The notes under the pieces were generated by a model that saw nothing but the letters and a program-made list of their open reading frames with translations, did no database searches and was not told where the DNA came from. Of a DNA stretch of 64,000 nt, positions 35,616-43,704 are shown piece after piece (positions within the stretch are counted from its first letter, which is position 1; each line of letters opens with the position of its first letter). The position numbers and the translations under genes were made by a program. This stretch comes from Bradyrhizobium sp. sGM-13 (GTDB taxonomy: Bacteria > Pseudomonadota > Alphaproteobacteria > Rhizobiales > Xanthobacteraceae): assembly GCF_018398875.1 (NCBI RefSeq), contig NZ_JAGWDK010000010.1, positions 124,001-188,000 on the forward strand, in the 5' to 3' direction.

Positions 35616-36535
35616 CAGCATCAGCCATGACTTCGACGCAAGCCGGCGAATTCCGCGCCGCCGGCACCGACCTCTCCGAGCGGCGCCGCAGCGGCGTCTC
35701 GACGGGGCCGTTGATCGATATTGCCGCCACATCAGATACGATCGGCATGCATTGGGGCGCCGACGGCAGTGTGCGCCTCGGCGCCTTCACCACCATTGCC
35801 GCCATCGCGGCCGATGCACGCCTCGCCGCGGCGTATCCGGGCATCGCCGCATCCGCGCAAGGGTTGGCGACGCCGCAGGTCCGTCATCTCGCGACCCTCG
35901 GCGGCAATCTCGCGCAACGTTCGCGCTGCTGGTATTTCCGAAATCCGCACATCGCCTGTCTCAGGAAGGGCGGACCGGATTGTCCGGCGCGGTCCGGCAA
36001 TCATCTCTACCACGTCGCGTTCGACCTCGGCCCCTGCGTGGCGCCGCATCCCTCGACGATGGCCGCGGCACTGCTTGCCTATGATGCGAAAGTGATGACC
36101 GACCAACGGAGCGCCCTGACGATCGGCGAGCTCCTCGGCGACGGCCGCAACGGCGGCTCCGACAACGCGCTGCTGCCGGGCGAGATGATCAAGAGCGTCG
36201 AGCTTCCTTCACCGCTACAAGGCGAGCGCGCGCTCTACAAGCGCGCGATCAGCCGCACACATTCCGAATGGCCGCTGGTCGAAGTCTGCGCCCGCGCCGT
36301 GGTGAAAGACGGCGCATTCCAGTTCGTCCGCCTCGCCGCCGGCGGCATCGCCCCTGTGCCGCTACGGCTTGCGGCTGCGGAAGCTGCGTTGCAGGGCAAG
36401 CAGGCCAGCGCAGCGAATATCGCTAGCGCCGCCGAGCAGGCGACGGTGGGCGCGAAGCCGTTGCCGATGACGGGCTACAAGCTCGATCTGCTGAAGGGCG
36501 TAGTGCGGGATTTATTGGAGAAGATTGCAGAGTGA
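35612..36535 (+). CDS. FAD-binding subunit of the molybdenum hydroxylase, PaoB-like with extra Fe-S site
   Basis: 307 aa; its ATG overlaps the stop of the fused subunit. FAD_binding_5 domain with GAFTTIAAIAAD and ATLGGNLAQ, then a Cys-rich insertion RCWYFRNPHIACLRKGGPDC followed by GPCVAPHPST. Cysteines in this insertion match those that bind a [4Fe-4S] cluster in the E. coli PaoB (YagS) aldehyde oxidoreductase subunit. With the fused partner it would form an electron chain Mo - 2Fe-2S x2 - 4Fe-4S/FAD. No XdhC/PaoD-type maturation chaperone gene is adjacent. Confidence 0.88.
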   Translation: MTASAMTSTQAGEFRAAGTDLSERRRSGVSTGPLIDIAATSDTIGMHWGADGSVRLGAFTTIAAIAADARLAAAYPGIAASAQGLATPQVRHLATLGGNLAQRSRCWYFRNPHIACLRKGGPDCPARSGNHLYHVAFDLGPCVAPHPSTMAAALLAYDAKVMTDQRSALTIGELLGDGRNGGSDNALLPGEMIKSVELPSPLQGERALYKRAISRTHSEWPLVEVCARAVVKDGAFQFVRLAAGGIAPVPLRLAAAEAALQGKQASAANIASAAEQATVGAKPLPMTGYKLDLLKGVVRDLLEKIAE

Positions 36536-36547
36536 GCGTGAAGATCT

Positions 36548-36629
36548 CGTAGGATGGGTAGAGCGAAGCGAAACCCATCGTTACGCATGTCGGCATTGAT
36601 GGGTATGGCTTCGCTCCACCCATCCTACG
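36548..36629. repeat. Dispersed palindromic repeat
   Basis: 82 bp with ends CGTAGGATGGG and CCCATCCTACG and an inner pair AGCGAAGCG/GGCTTCGCT. It lies between the convergent FAD-subunit gene and the extensin-like gene, where it could act as a bidirectional terminator. The type is familiar in Bradyrhizobium. Confidence 0.85.
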
Positions 36630-36643
36630 CGTTGGGCATTCGC

Positions 36644-37924
36644 TCAATGCGAATGATCCTCATACTCGTCTTCCTCGTTGACCTTGCTGTTGCCCCTGAA
36701 CCAGCGCGAGATCGACTTCTTGGCTCCGAGCGATCCCGTCGAATAGGGATCGCGTGACGCGTAAGGGTTACGCTGGGCGCGCGCGGCGACTTGTTCGCCT
36801 GATACCGCGGCGGGCTGACAGATCGTGCGGCGGGAGGGACGGCGCATCAGGTCCACATGAAGGTGATCCTCGTGGTGGGAGTTGGAGCCCGGCGCCAGCA
36901 CGGTGTTGAACTGCTGGCAGGCGGCCGCCTGCACGTCGCGCAGAAAGCCCTGCTCTTCCGGCACGCCGCGCCAGCCGCCCTTGACCGTGATGCGCCTGCC
37001 GTCGGCCAGCGTGAAGGCTGCGATGTCGAGCGCATTGCCGAACGCGTGCTCGGAAATATGCGCATGCGGATTGCCGTTCATGCCGCGGCAGGAATAAGCG
37101 GAGATCTGCTTGATCTCGACGACGCGCACGCCGAACCAGCGCATCGCCGCCGGCTGCACCGAATCGGTGAGCCAGCGGTCGAGCGCGGAGACGATCGGAC
37201 ACGCCAGCGTCGCCGTCGGCTTCATCGAGACCTGGCCGAAGGCACTGACGGAATTGCCCTGCGCGGGACCGAGCCGCGGCGCAGCCGGCGATGGCGAATG
37301 GGATGGCGGCGAGTACGGCGCAGAAGACGGCGCGGTGTACCGGTCGCGCGGTGGATAGGATGGTGGCGCCGCGTAACCGCCGCCGTGCGGCGTCGGCGCC
37401 CCTTCGGGCGGCAGATCGATATCATCCTGCTGCGGGGCGACACCCGGCGCGGAGAGCGAGATCGGACCGTTCGACGGCGCGGCATAGTTCGGCTGGCGCG
37501 GCGCCGGATTCGGATAGTTTCCTGAATGGCTCCCAGGATAGTTTCCAGAATAGCTGCCTGAAGAGTTCCCAGAATAGTCCCCTTGGGGCGGAGCCGCCGG
37601 GGCGCGCGCGATCGGCCAGCGCGGCTGATTGCCGATATTGGCGGGCGGCCGCAGGCTTTGGTCGGCAAAGCCGAAAGAGGTGATGTTTTCGCCGAGCGCC
37701 GCCACTTTCAGCGGATATTCCGCGCCGCACACGCCGGGACCGGAAATCGGATCGATCCGGACCAGGTCGGGGCTCTCCTTGACCGCGCCGGACTTCAGGC
37801 AAGCGACCTCGGCCTCGGTACGCCACGGTTCGCGCTCAGCGGACTGAAAAAATCCGCGGCCACAACCCGCTAGCGAGACGAGGACGAAGGAGCCGACGAG
37901 ATACAAACGAACTCCGCGCGTCAT
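36644..37924 (-). CDS. Extensin-like C-terminal domain lipoprotein
   Basis: 426 aa from the ATG at 37922-37924. A lipoprotein signal peptide (VGSFVLVSLAGC, lipidated Cys near residue 20) precedes a ~170-residue Pro/Gly/Ser/Tyr-rich linker that includes SGNxxGSYSGNYPGSHSGNY repeats. The C-terminal Extensin-like_C (DUF882-related) domain has TLACPIVSALDRW, AYSCRGMNGNPHAHISEHAFGN and SNSHHEDHLHVDLM. The conserved His/Asp residues (SEHAFGNALDIAAF; HHEDHLHVD) resemble those of zinc D,D-peptidases, so a role in peptidoglycan or envelope binding is plausible, but unproved. Confidence 0.9.
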   Translation of the reverse strand: MTRGVRLYLVGSFVLVSLAGCGRGFFQSAEREPWRTEAEVACLKSGAVKESPDLVRIDPISGPGVCGAEYPLKVAALGENITSFGFADQSLRPPANIGNQPRWPIARAPAAPPQGDYSGNSSGSYSGNYPGSHSGNYPNPAPRQPNYAAPSNGPISLSAPGVAPQQDDIDLPPEGAPTPHGGGYAAPPSYPPRDRYTAPSSAPYSPPSHSPSPAAPRLGPAQGNSVSAFGQVSMKPTATLACPIVSALDRWLTDSVQPAAMRWFGVRVVEIKQISAYSCRGMNGNPHAHISEHAFGNALDIAAFTLADGRRITVKGGWRGVPEEQGFLRDVQAAACQQFNTVLAPGSNSHHEDHLHVDLMRRPSRRTICQPAAVSGEQVAARAQRNPYASRDPYSTGSLGAKKSISRWFRGNSKVNEEDEYEDHSH

Positions 37925-38116
37925 CCCGCGCACGTTCAACTAATTTATTTAAAGACTCTTCAACATGTTGATTTAACGATTTTTTTACCACGTTGCCGGG
38001 GGTGCCGGCGGTGCAGAGTCCGTGGATGGACAGCGGCGCTGACTTTTTGGGCCGGGAACGTTTTGCTAACCTTAAGCGTTAGGTGCGGGCAGACGTGAAC
38101 CCAGGGAGCCTTCCCA

Positions 38117-38212
38117 ATGGATTTCGTAAGTCCTCTCGTCAGCAGACTTGGCATTGTAACTGCGTATGTTGCAATCGCCTTCGTCGGCGCGATTGTGCTT
38201 GGCGTGTTCTAG
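38117..38212 (+). CDS. 31-aa single-pass membrane peptide
   Basis: Begins MDFVSPLVSRLGIVT and continues with one Val/Ala-rich membrane segment ending GVF. It is supported by a ribosome binding site (GGGAG, 10 bp before the ATG), by the strong terminator 26 bp after the stop, and by an inverted repeat CTAAC/GTTAG at 38066-38082 upstream that may be an operator. It is therefore a free-standing transcription unit for one tiny peptide. Function unknown. Confidence 0.72.
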   Translation: MDFVSPLVSRLGIVTAYVAIAFVGAIVLGVF

Positions 38213-38237
38213 ACTTCCCGTCCAGACAATGGACCCG

Positions 38238-38268
38238 AACGCCCGGTGGCCAAGTCACCGGGCGTTTT
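38238..38268 (+). terminator. Rho-independent terminator of the 31-aa gene
   Basis: 11-bp stem AACGCCCGGTG/CACCGGGCGTT with a 7-nt loop, running into TTTT. It also lies just past the end of the minus-strand DUF2147 gene (stop at 38279), so it may serve both. Confidence 0.85.
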
Positions 38269-38278
38269 CGCGAGCCAT

Positions 38279-39112
38279 TCATGAGCGCGGCTCGGCAGAC
38301 ACCATCGTCAGGCTGTCGGCGCGACGCGTGATGCGGCTCCAATTGTTGCCGGAGCAGTAGAAGCGGAGAAGCGCGCAGGCCTCGACGCGAAGCGTATTGC
38401 CCTCCTTCATCGACATCGTGCCGTAATACGTCTCGCCGCTGTCCTGGCTGTAGACGCCGCCGGTCCATTGCCTTTCCGTCTTCGGCTTCATGTTGATCAG
38501 AATAGCCTCACCCTTCTCGTTCGACGATGAATTGAGCACATAGCCGCACAGCGCACTGCCACATTTTCCGATCCGCACCCTACCCTTGCCTTCCGTCTGC
38601 CAGTCGCCGATCGGCGAATCCGATGGCTCCTCCTCGGCCTGACGCGAGACGCGTTCAGCCTGTAGCGCAGGCTGGACAGCTTCGGCCGGTTTCGCAGGCC
38701 GTGGCGGCGGCGACGGAATCGAAACCTGCTGAGCCGGCGGGGACGCAGGCGGCGGAGTTGGCGGTGGCGGCGGCGCAGCGACGATTTGCGTCATCGATGC
38801 CGCCGGGGTGTAGACGGCCGGCGGGGGCACGGTGACGATGGCCTTGGGCGGCTCCGATGGCGGCACAGGCGGCGAAACCGTCTGTGGTGCAGGCTTCGCC
38901 GGCACGGCCCCATCGCGATCATCGTCATGGCGGTCGCGTTTGTGGCGCCAGTTGAGGCTTCTGGAGACCGACATCGAGGTACAGGACGTCGAACGGCAAT
39001 GCCTGGAGGATTCGATGTGCACCCGATGGCCGCCGATCTTGAATGAAATCGCGCCGGCATGGGCGGAAGAACCAAGCAGCATCAGCATGCCGAGAAAACA
39101 AAGCTGTTTCAT
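38279..39112 (-). CDS. DUF2147-domain protein with N-terminal Cys module and Pro-rich linker
   Basis: 277 aa; the ATG at 39110-39112 has GGGAGG upstream. Signal peptide to about residue 20 (LLGSSAHAG), then a short module ISFKIGGHRVHIESSRHC-x4-C, a basic patch, a ~110-residue Pro/Ala/Val linker, and a DUF2147 domain from ~180: SPIGDWQTEGKGRVRIGKCG, LCGYVLNSS, ILINMKPKTERQWTGGVY. The end has another Cys pair (EACALLRFYC). The plus-strand gene at 39403 has the same four-part plan. Probably periplasmic; function unknown. Confidence 0.85.
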   Translation of the reverse strand: MKQLCFLGMLMLLGSSAHAGAISFKIGGHRVHIESSRHCRSTSCTSMSVSRSLNWRHKRDRHDDDRDGAVPAKPAPQTVSPPVPPSEPPKAIVTVPPPAVYTPAASMTQIVAAPPPPPTPPPASPPAQQVSIPSPPPRPAKPAEAVQPALQAERVSRQAEEEPSDSPIGDWQTEGKGRVRIGKCGSALCGYVLNSSSNEKGEAILINMKPKTERQWTGGVYSQDSGETYYGTMSMKEGNTLRVEACALLRFYCSGNNWSRITRRADSLTMVSAEPRS

Positions 39113-39200
39113 CGAAGCCTCCCGCGGATGATCGCGGAAAACTAGTCGCGGGGAACTTCGGCTGGATGTGATTTGAATCACCGAGCCACTTCGGCGCTGC

Positions 39201-39306
39201 CTAGAGCGTTTTCAAGCGAAGTGGACGCCGGTTCGCGTCAAGAAAACGCGTCAAAACAAGAATCTAGAGCCCGGTTCTGATTCAATCAGAACCGAAAAGG
39301 CTCTAG
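39201..39306. repeat. Dispersed repeat between the DUF2147 paralogues
   Basis: 106 bp bounded by CTAGAGC and GCTCTAG, with inner hairpin CGGTTCTGATTCAATCAGAACCG. Recognised from memory as an abundant Bradyrhizobium intergenic repeat. It separates the divergent promoters of the two paralogues. Confidence 0.85.
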
Positions 39307-39402
39307 CGCTTCGTGACCTGCATCATAGAGCGCGTCCCTGCGCCCGCGTAGGGTCTGCCCACATTCACCGCCACCCGCTCACAGGCCGCTCAGGAGGCTC
39401 TC

Positions 39403-40140
39403 ATGAAGAAGCTGTACATCCTCGCCGCATTGTTGATGGCCACCACCTCGGCGCATGCGGGCGGCATTACCCTCCAGATCAATGGCGAGCGCATTCGTGT
39501 CGAATCGCCGCGCAACTGCAACGCCATTTCCTGCATCAAGATTACCGCGCCCGGCTATAACGGGACGCTCGGCAATATCGACCTCAAAGGGCTGGGCTCG
39601 AAGAGCAAGGACGACGATGAGGTCGTCGCGACCGCGCCGGCCAAACCCGCGACACCCGCTCCTGCACCCGCCCAGGCCGGCGCGGCGCAGCCTGCGACTC
39701 CCGCGGCAGCACCAACTGCAACGTCTGCACCCCCTCAAACCACCGTCGCGGCCGCAACACCTGCACAAGCCGAAGTCGCACCGCCCGCTCCGCCTCCGCC
39801 GCCCGCCCCAGCCGCCGCGCCTGCACCGCAGCCGGCTGCGGCCGCAGCGCCCGCTGCCGACTCGCCGATCGGCGTCTGGGCGACGGAAGAGAACAAGGGC
39901 AACGTGCGCATCGAGCAATGCGGCGCCAATCTGTGCGGCTATTCCGTCAACACCGGGGAAAGGATCCTGATCAACATGAAGCCGCAGGGCAGCAAGTGGA
40001 CCGGCCGGATTCATGATCCCGACAGCGGCCGCAACTACGACTCGACGATCGCGCTGAAAGGCGCCAGCTCACTGCGCGTCCAGGGCTGCGCGTTCGGCGG
40101 CATGTTCTGCGGCGGCCAGACCTGGAAGCGCGTGAGCTGA
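39403..40140 (+). CDS. DUF2147-domain protein, paralogue of the gene at 38279
   Basis: 245 aa; GGAGG precedes the ATG. Signal peptide MKKLYILAALLMATTSAHAG, then ITLQINGERIRVESPRNC-x4-C, matching the module in the divergent paralogue, then a ~90-residue Ala/Pro linker and a DUF2147 domain from ~152: SPIGVWATEENKGNVRIEQCG, LCGYSVNTGERILINMKPQG, GCAFGGMFCGGQTWKRV. The DUF2147 cysteines pair in position with those of the paralogue, so disulfides are likely in the periplasm. Function unknown. Confidence 0.87.
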   Translation: MKKLYILAALLMATTSAHAGGITLQINGERIRVESPRNCNAISCIKITAPGYNGTLGNIDLKGLGSKSKDDDEVVATAPAKPATPAPAPAQAGAAQPATPAAAPTATSAPPQTTVAAATPAQAEVAPPAPPPPPAPAAAPAPQPAAAAAPAADSPIGVWATEENKGNVRIEQCGANLCGYSVNTGERILINMKPQGSKWTGRIHDPDSGRNYDSTIALKGASSLRVQGCAFGGMFCGGQTWKRVS

Positions 40141-40145
40141 TTGCT

Positions 40146-40298
40146 CGTCATTCCCCGGACGCGGTGCATCACGCAGTGGTGCACCGCAGAGCCGGGGTCC
40201 ACTATCTGCCGAGGCTTGGATCCCGGTTCTGCGAAGCAGCGCTACCGGACGATGCTTCGCATCGCCGGGAGTGCGCTGCATCGCGCCCGGGACAAGAG
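40146..40298. repeat. Dispersed inverted-repeat element
   Basis: About 150 bp between the convergent DUF2147 and Nudix genes, containing the inverted pairs GCGGTGCATCACG/GTGGTGCACCGC and GATGCTTCGCATC and repeated CCGGG blocks. It opens with CGTCATTCCCCGG like the element at 18866. It probably doubles as a bidirectional terminator. Confidence 0.7.
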
Positions 40299-40811
40299 TT
40301 AGCGGAACAACCGAAGCAGATTTTGAAGAAAGCCTACGCGCCCAGCCTTGGGCACTTCAACAGGCTGCGCGGCTATCGGCAACGCCACGCCTTCCACACC
40401 ATTCGCCGCCGCCATTGCGATCGGTCCGACATTTTCCAGAAACGCGCGCTCATAGCCGCGCGACAGCCGTTCGACGGCCTCAGTGAGCGGCAGCCAGTCC
40501 ACCGCCTTCACGTCGCGCATCGGTATGCGCGTGGGCAGATCACCCGCCTCCATGCGCCAGTAATGCACCACCTTGGCGCCGCCGCGCGATTCATAGGCCA
40601 GCGTGCCCAGAAATTCATGCACGGCAACGTCGTGGCCGGTTTCTTCCATCACCTCGCGTTCGGCAGCGGCGCGCGGCGTCTCGCCGTCGTCGAGCTTGCC
40701 CTTCGGCAAGACCCATTCATTGCGCTTGCGCAGGCGCACCACGGCGATCAGCGGCGGCTCCGCCTGCCGCAACACGATTCCTCCCGCCGCCATAACAGGC
40801 GCTCTCGCCAT
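40299..40811 (-). CDS. Nudix hydrolase
   Basis: 170 aa from the ATG at 40809-40811 (GGGAAGAG directly upstream). An ATG at 40853 would add 14 hydrophobic residues, without a ribosome binding site. The Nudix box spans about residues 37-59 (starts GKLDDGE, ends REVMEETG) and holds the Mg-binding Glu residues. It hydrolyses a nucleoside diphosphate linked to some moiety; the substrate, possibly diadenosine polyphosphates or diphosphoinositols judging from the KGKLDDGET form, is not certain. It follows psd by 71 bp on the same strand. Confidence 0.9.
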   Translation of the reverse strand: MARAPVMAAGGIVLRQAEPPLIAVVRLRKRNEWVLPKGKLDDGETPRAAAEREVMEETGHDVAVHEFLGTLAYESRGGAKVVHYWRMEAGDLPTRIPMRDVKAVDWLPLTEAVERLSRGYERAFLENVGPIAMAAANGVEGVALPIAAQPVEVPKAGRVGFLQNLLRLFR

Positions 40812-40881
40812 CTCTTCCCGCGTTTTCGCAACTGCGACTGCGACCGCGAGCATATAGAGGCAATAGCCCGGAGAATCGAGA

Positions 40882-41787
40882 TTAAACCTGCGGCTTTCGC
40901 AACAGTCGTTCACCGGCGCGGATACGCCCGCCCTCCGCGACGTTGTCGCAAAATTCGAAATTCTCCGGCGCCAGCACGATGATGGTCGAGCCGTGCTCAA
41001 ACCAGCCGAGCTCGTCGCCTTTCTTGACCCGCGCAAGGCAGGCGAAGTCCACCGGTCCCCTGCTCTGCGCGTTGAGTGTGACATCGAGGAAATGCAGGCG
41101 GATGCTGGCGACGAGAATGGCGGCAACCGGTACCAGCGTAAGCGCCTCGCCCGATGGCAACCGCGCCTGCAGCACGGCGCGCTCGTTCTTGCAGAACAGA
41201 CGCTCAACCCGCTTCAGCGCGATCGGATTGACGTTCCAGACATCGCCGTGGATGAATGTCACCCTCGTGATCGTGGCGTCATACGGCGCGTGAAAGCGGT
41301 GATACATGCTCGACGTCAGCCTGAGCGTCAGGAAGCGGCCGTTGCGATGCTGCTCGACCAGCGCGGGATCGCCGAGCAGGTCGATCAGCGAGTAAGGCGC
41401 GCCCTTGATCTGGAACAGCTCGGTATCGGCGATCTTGCCGAACGCGCCGATGATGCCGTCGGAGGGGCTGGCGACGACGTGCGGGTCGGGATCCGCCGGC
41501 CGCAGCCCGGGACGCAGCTCGCGGGTAAAGCAATCGTGCAGGCTCTTGAACTCGGTCTTCTTCGCTTCCGACAGATCGAGATCGGAAAACAGCCGCCAGC
41601 AGCCAATCGAAAAATCGCGCACGAGCGGATTTTCGATCTTGCTGAACCAGCCCATGAAGCGCGTCAGCGCCGCCCGCGGGACCCGGTTGGTCAGGAGGAA
41701 GTTGAGGTCTTCCTGCTGGGTGAAGCGGGCGATCAGGCGCCGGATTGTCATCAATCTGTCAGCAGGATTGGCTAGCGCTTCAGGCAT
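40882..41787 (-). CDS. psd: Phosphatidylserine decarboxylase
   Basis: 301 aa from the ATG at 41785-41787 (AAGGGACG upstream). It makes phosphatidylethanolamine at the inner membrane. Visible family features are VASPSDGIIGAFGKI, MYHRFHAPYDATI, VNPIALKRVERLFCKNERAV and the self-cleavage site WFEHGSTIIVLAP, where the Ser of GST becomes the pyruvoyl group. The N-terminal half resembles the full-length bacterial Psd-I type. Its start codon overlaps that of the divergent aminotransferase by two bases (CATG). Confidence 0.93.
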   Translation of the reverse strand: MPEALANPADRLMTIRRLIARFTQQEDLNFLLTNRVPRAALTRFMGWFSKIENPLVRDFSIGCWRLFSDLDLSEAKKTEFKSLHDCFTRELRPGLRPADPDPHVVASPSDGIIGAFGKIADTELFQIKGAPYSLIDLLGDPALVEQHRNGRFLTLRLTSSMYHRFHAPYDATITRVTFIHGDVWNVNPIALKRVERLFCKNERAVLQARLPSGEALTLVPVAAILVASIRLHFLDVTLNAQSRGPVDFACLARVKKGDELGWFEHGSTIIVLAPENFEFCDNVAEGGRIRAGERLLRKPQV

Positions 41788-43450
41788 GGATTCGTCCCTT
41801 CCGATTCTTTCCCTGTCCGCCGCTGCGGTCGCCAGCGCCGCGGCAGTGTTCCCCAAATTGCAAGCGCGGCTGGCGCTGTCGCGCGCCAAACACCGCTCGC
41901 TGACCGGGCATTCCAAAATGTCCAAAATGGTCGCGCGGCTGGTGCCGCATTACGAATTCGATATCGACGATTTCTTCGCGTCCGACGGCGCGCCCAGCGA
42001 TGTCGCCATGCAGCGGCAGGACGCCTTCTTCCGGCTCGCCTGCCTCTACGAGGAGCGCTACGCCAAGGGCCGGCAGATGACGGCCGAGGCCGCGACGCAC
42101 ATCTCCGACCTGCAGTTTACGGAAACCTACCGGGTGCCGTTCCAGTACAGCCGGCTGGTGCGCGAAAATCTCGGCACCGGTGCCTTCATGCAGTCTTCCG
42201 CCGGCGTCACCGTCACCGATGTCGACGGCAACATCTTCTACGACCTGACCGGCTCCTACGGCGTCAACATTTTCGGCAACGACTTTTACAAGGAGTGCAT
42301 CACGGAAGCCGAAAAGCGCGCACGCGCGCTGGGCCCCGTGCTCGGCCCCTATCACCCCGTCATCACCGACAACGTCCGCCGGCTGTGCGAGATCTCCGGC
42401 CTCGACGAAGTCTCGTTCCACATGTCCGGCACTGAAGCCGTCATGCAGGCGGTGCGGCTGGCGCGCTACCACACCAAGCGCACGCACCTGGTTCGCTTTG
42501 CCGGCGCCTATCACGGCTGGTGGGGCGACGTGCAGCCCGGCGTCGGCAATCCGGTATCGCCGCATGAGACCTATACGCTGGCCGACATGTCGGAGCGCAC
42601 GCTGCATGTGCTGCGAACGCGTAAGGACATCGCCTGCGTGCTGGTCAATCCCTTGCAGGCGTTGCATCCGAACGCCAACGCGCCGGGCGATTCCGCACTC
42701 GTCGACAGTTCGCGAAAGGGCGCGTTCGATCGTGCGGCCTATACCGACTGGCTGAAGAAATTGCGCGAGGTTTGCACCCAGCGCGGCATCGTTCTGATCT
42801 TCGACGAAGTCTTCGTCGGCTTCCGCCTCGCCGCCGGCGGCGCGCAGGAATATTTCGGCGTCCGCGCCGATATGGTGACCTACGGCAAGAGCCTCGCCGG
42901 CGGCTTGCCGGTCGGCGTGGTCTGCGGCGCTAAGGACTTGATGCGGCGCTTCCGCGACGATCGCCCCGCCGACGTCTGCTTTGCCCGCGGCACCTTCAAT
43001 TCGCATCCTTACGTGATGACGGCGATGGACGAATTCCTCAGCCGCCTCGCCAGCCCGAACTTCAATGCCGTCTACCAGGGACTCGACGAGACCTGGAACG
43101 GCCGCGCCAAGGCGTTGAACGAGCGGCTGGCCGCGCAGGATCTGCCGGTCCGCGTCAGCAACATCTCCTCGATCTGGATGGTGCAATATACCGAGCCATC
43201 CCGTTACAACTGGATGCTGCAATACTACCTGCGCGCCGAAGGACTGGCGCTGAGTTGGGTCGGCACCGGCCGGCTGATCTTCAGCCTCAACTACACGGAT
43301 GCGGATTTCAATGAAGTCGCCGACCGATTTGTCGCGGCCAGCGAGAAGATGAAGCGCGATGGCTGGTGGTGGCATGATGGCTCGCTGACCAACAAGAATA
43401 TCAAGCGGCGGATTCTGAGAGAGATGCTGCGGAAGCGGTTTCGGCGCTGA
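41786..43450 (+). CDS. Class III aminotransferase with N-terminal hydrophobic anchor
   Basis: 554 aa from the ATG at 41786. It has PLP fold-type I features close to glutamate-1-semialdehyde aminotransferase: HMSGTEAVMQAVRLAR, LIFDEVFVGFRLA and the PLP lysine K368 in YGKSLAGGLPVG. Unlike that enzyme (~430 aa), it carries ~120 extra N-terminal residues that begin with a hydrophobic stretch (ILSLSAAAVASAAAVF) followed by a basic region. It may be membrane-attached. A later ATG (MSKMVARL, ~residue 45) is possible. Its place back to back with psd and beside PC-forming genes suggests a lipid-related amine substrate; this is inference. Confidence 0.85.
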   Translation: MDSSLPILSLSAAAVASAAAVFPKLQARLALSRAKHRSLTGHSKMSKMVARLVPHYEFDIDDFFASDGAPSDVAMQRQDAFFRLACLYEERYAKGRQMTAEAATHISDLQFTETYRVPFQYSRLVRENLGTGAFMQSSAGVTVTDVDGNIFYDLTGSYGVNIFGNDFYKECITEAEKRARALGPVLGPYHPVITDNVRRLCEISGLDEVSFHMSGTEAVMQAVRLARYHTKRTHLVRFAGAYHGWWGDVQPGVGNPVSPHETYTLADMSERTLHVLRTRKDIACVLVNPLQALHPNANAPGDSALVDSSRKGAFDRAAYTDWLKKLREVCTQRGIVLIFDEVFVGFRLAAGGAQEYFGVRADMVTYGKSLAGGLPVGVVCGAKDLMRRFRDDRPADVCFARGTFNSHPYVMTAMDEFLSRLASPNFNAVYQGLDETWNGRAKALNERLAAQDLPVRVSNISSIWMVQYTEPSRYNWMLQYYLRAEGLALSWVGTGRLIFSLNYTDADFNEVADRFVAASEKMKRDGWWWHDGSLTNKNIKRRILREMLRKRFRR

Positions 43451-43497
43451 GGGCGTTCGCGTTCTTCTATTTACCGTCATAGCCCTGGCTGGCTGCC

Positions 43498-43610
43498 GTC
43501 ATTGCGAGAGTGAAGCCACGAAGCAATCCATCTGTCCCCGCACGGAGAGATGGATTGCTTCCGCCTTCGCTAGAGCTACGGCGGACGAGTCGCTTCGCTC
43601 GCAATAACGA
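43498..43610. repeat. Dispersed palindromic repeat
   Basis: 113 bp with ends CGTCATTGCGAG and CTCGCAATAACG and the inner pair AAGCAATCCATC/GATGGATTGCTT. The same family recurs at 58534-58618. It lies between the aminotransferase and the convergent membrane-protein gene. Confidence 0.85.
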
Positions 43611-43653
43611 CCTCACAATTGCTGTCTTAGTTCGTCTGACGTTCAAGACGTAG

Positions 43654-43676
43654 ATGGCCGGGACAAGCCCGGCCAT
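43654..43676. repeat. Short hairpin, palindromic repeat fragment
   Basis: ATGGCCGGG and CCCGGCCAT around a short ACAAG loop. A familiar fragment of dispersed repeats; it may terminate the convergent minus-strand gene. Confidence 0.6.
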
Positions 43677-43704
43677 GACGCTTCGCTGGATCAAGCCGCA
43701 ACAA

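Noticed and set aside
41780..43480. 566-codon minus-strand frame opposite the aminotransferase
   Set aside because: Shadow frame; PLP aminotransferase motifs are on the plus strand.
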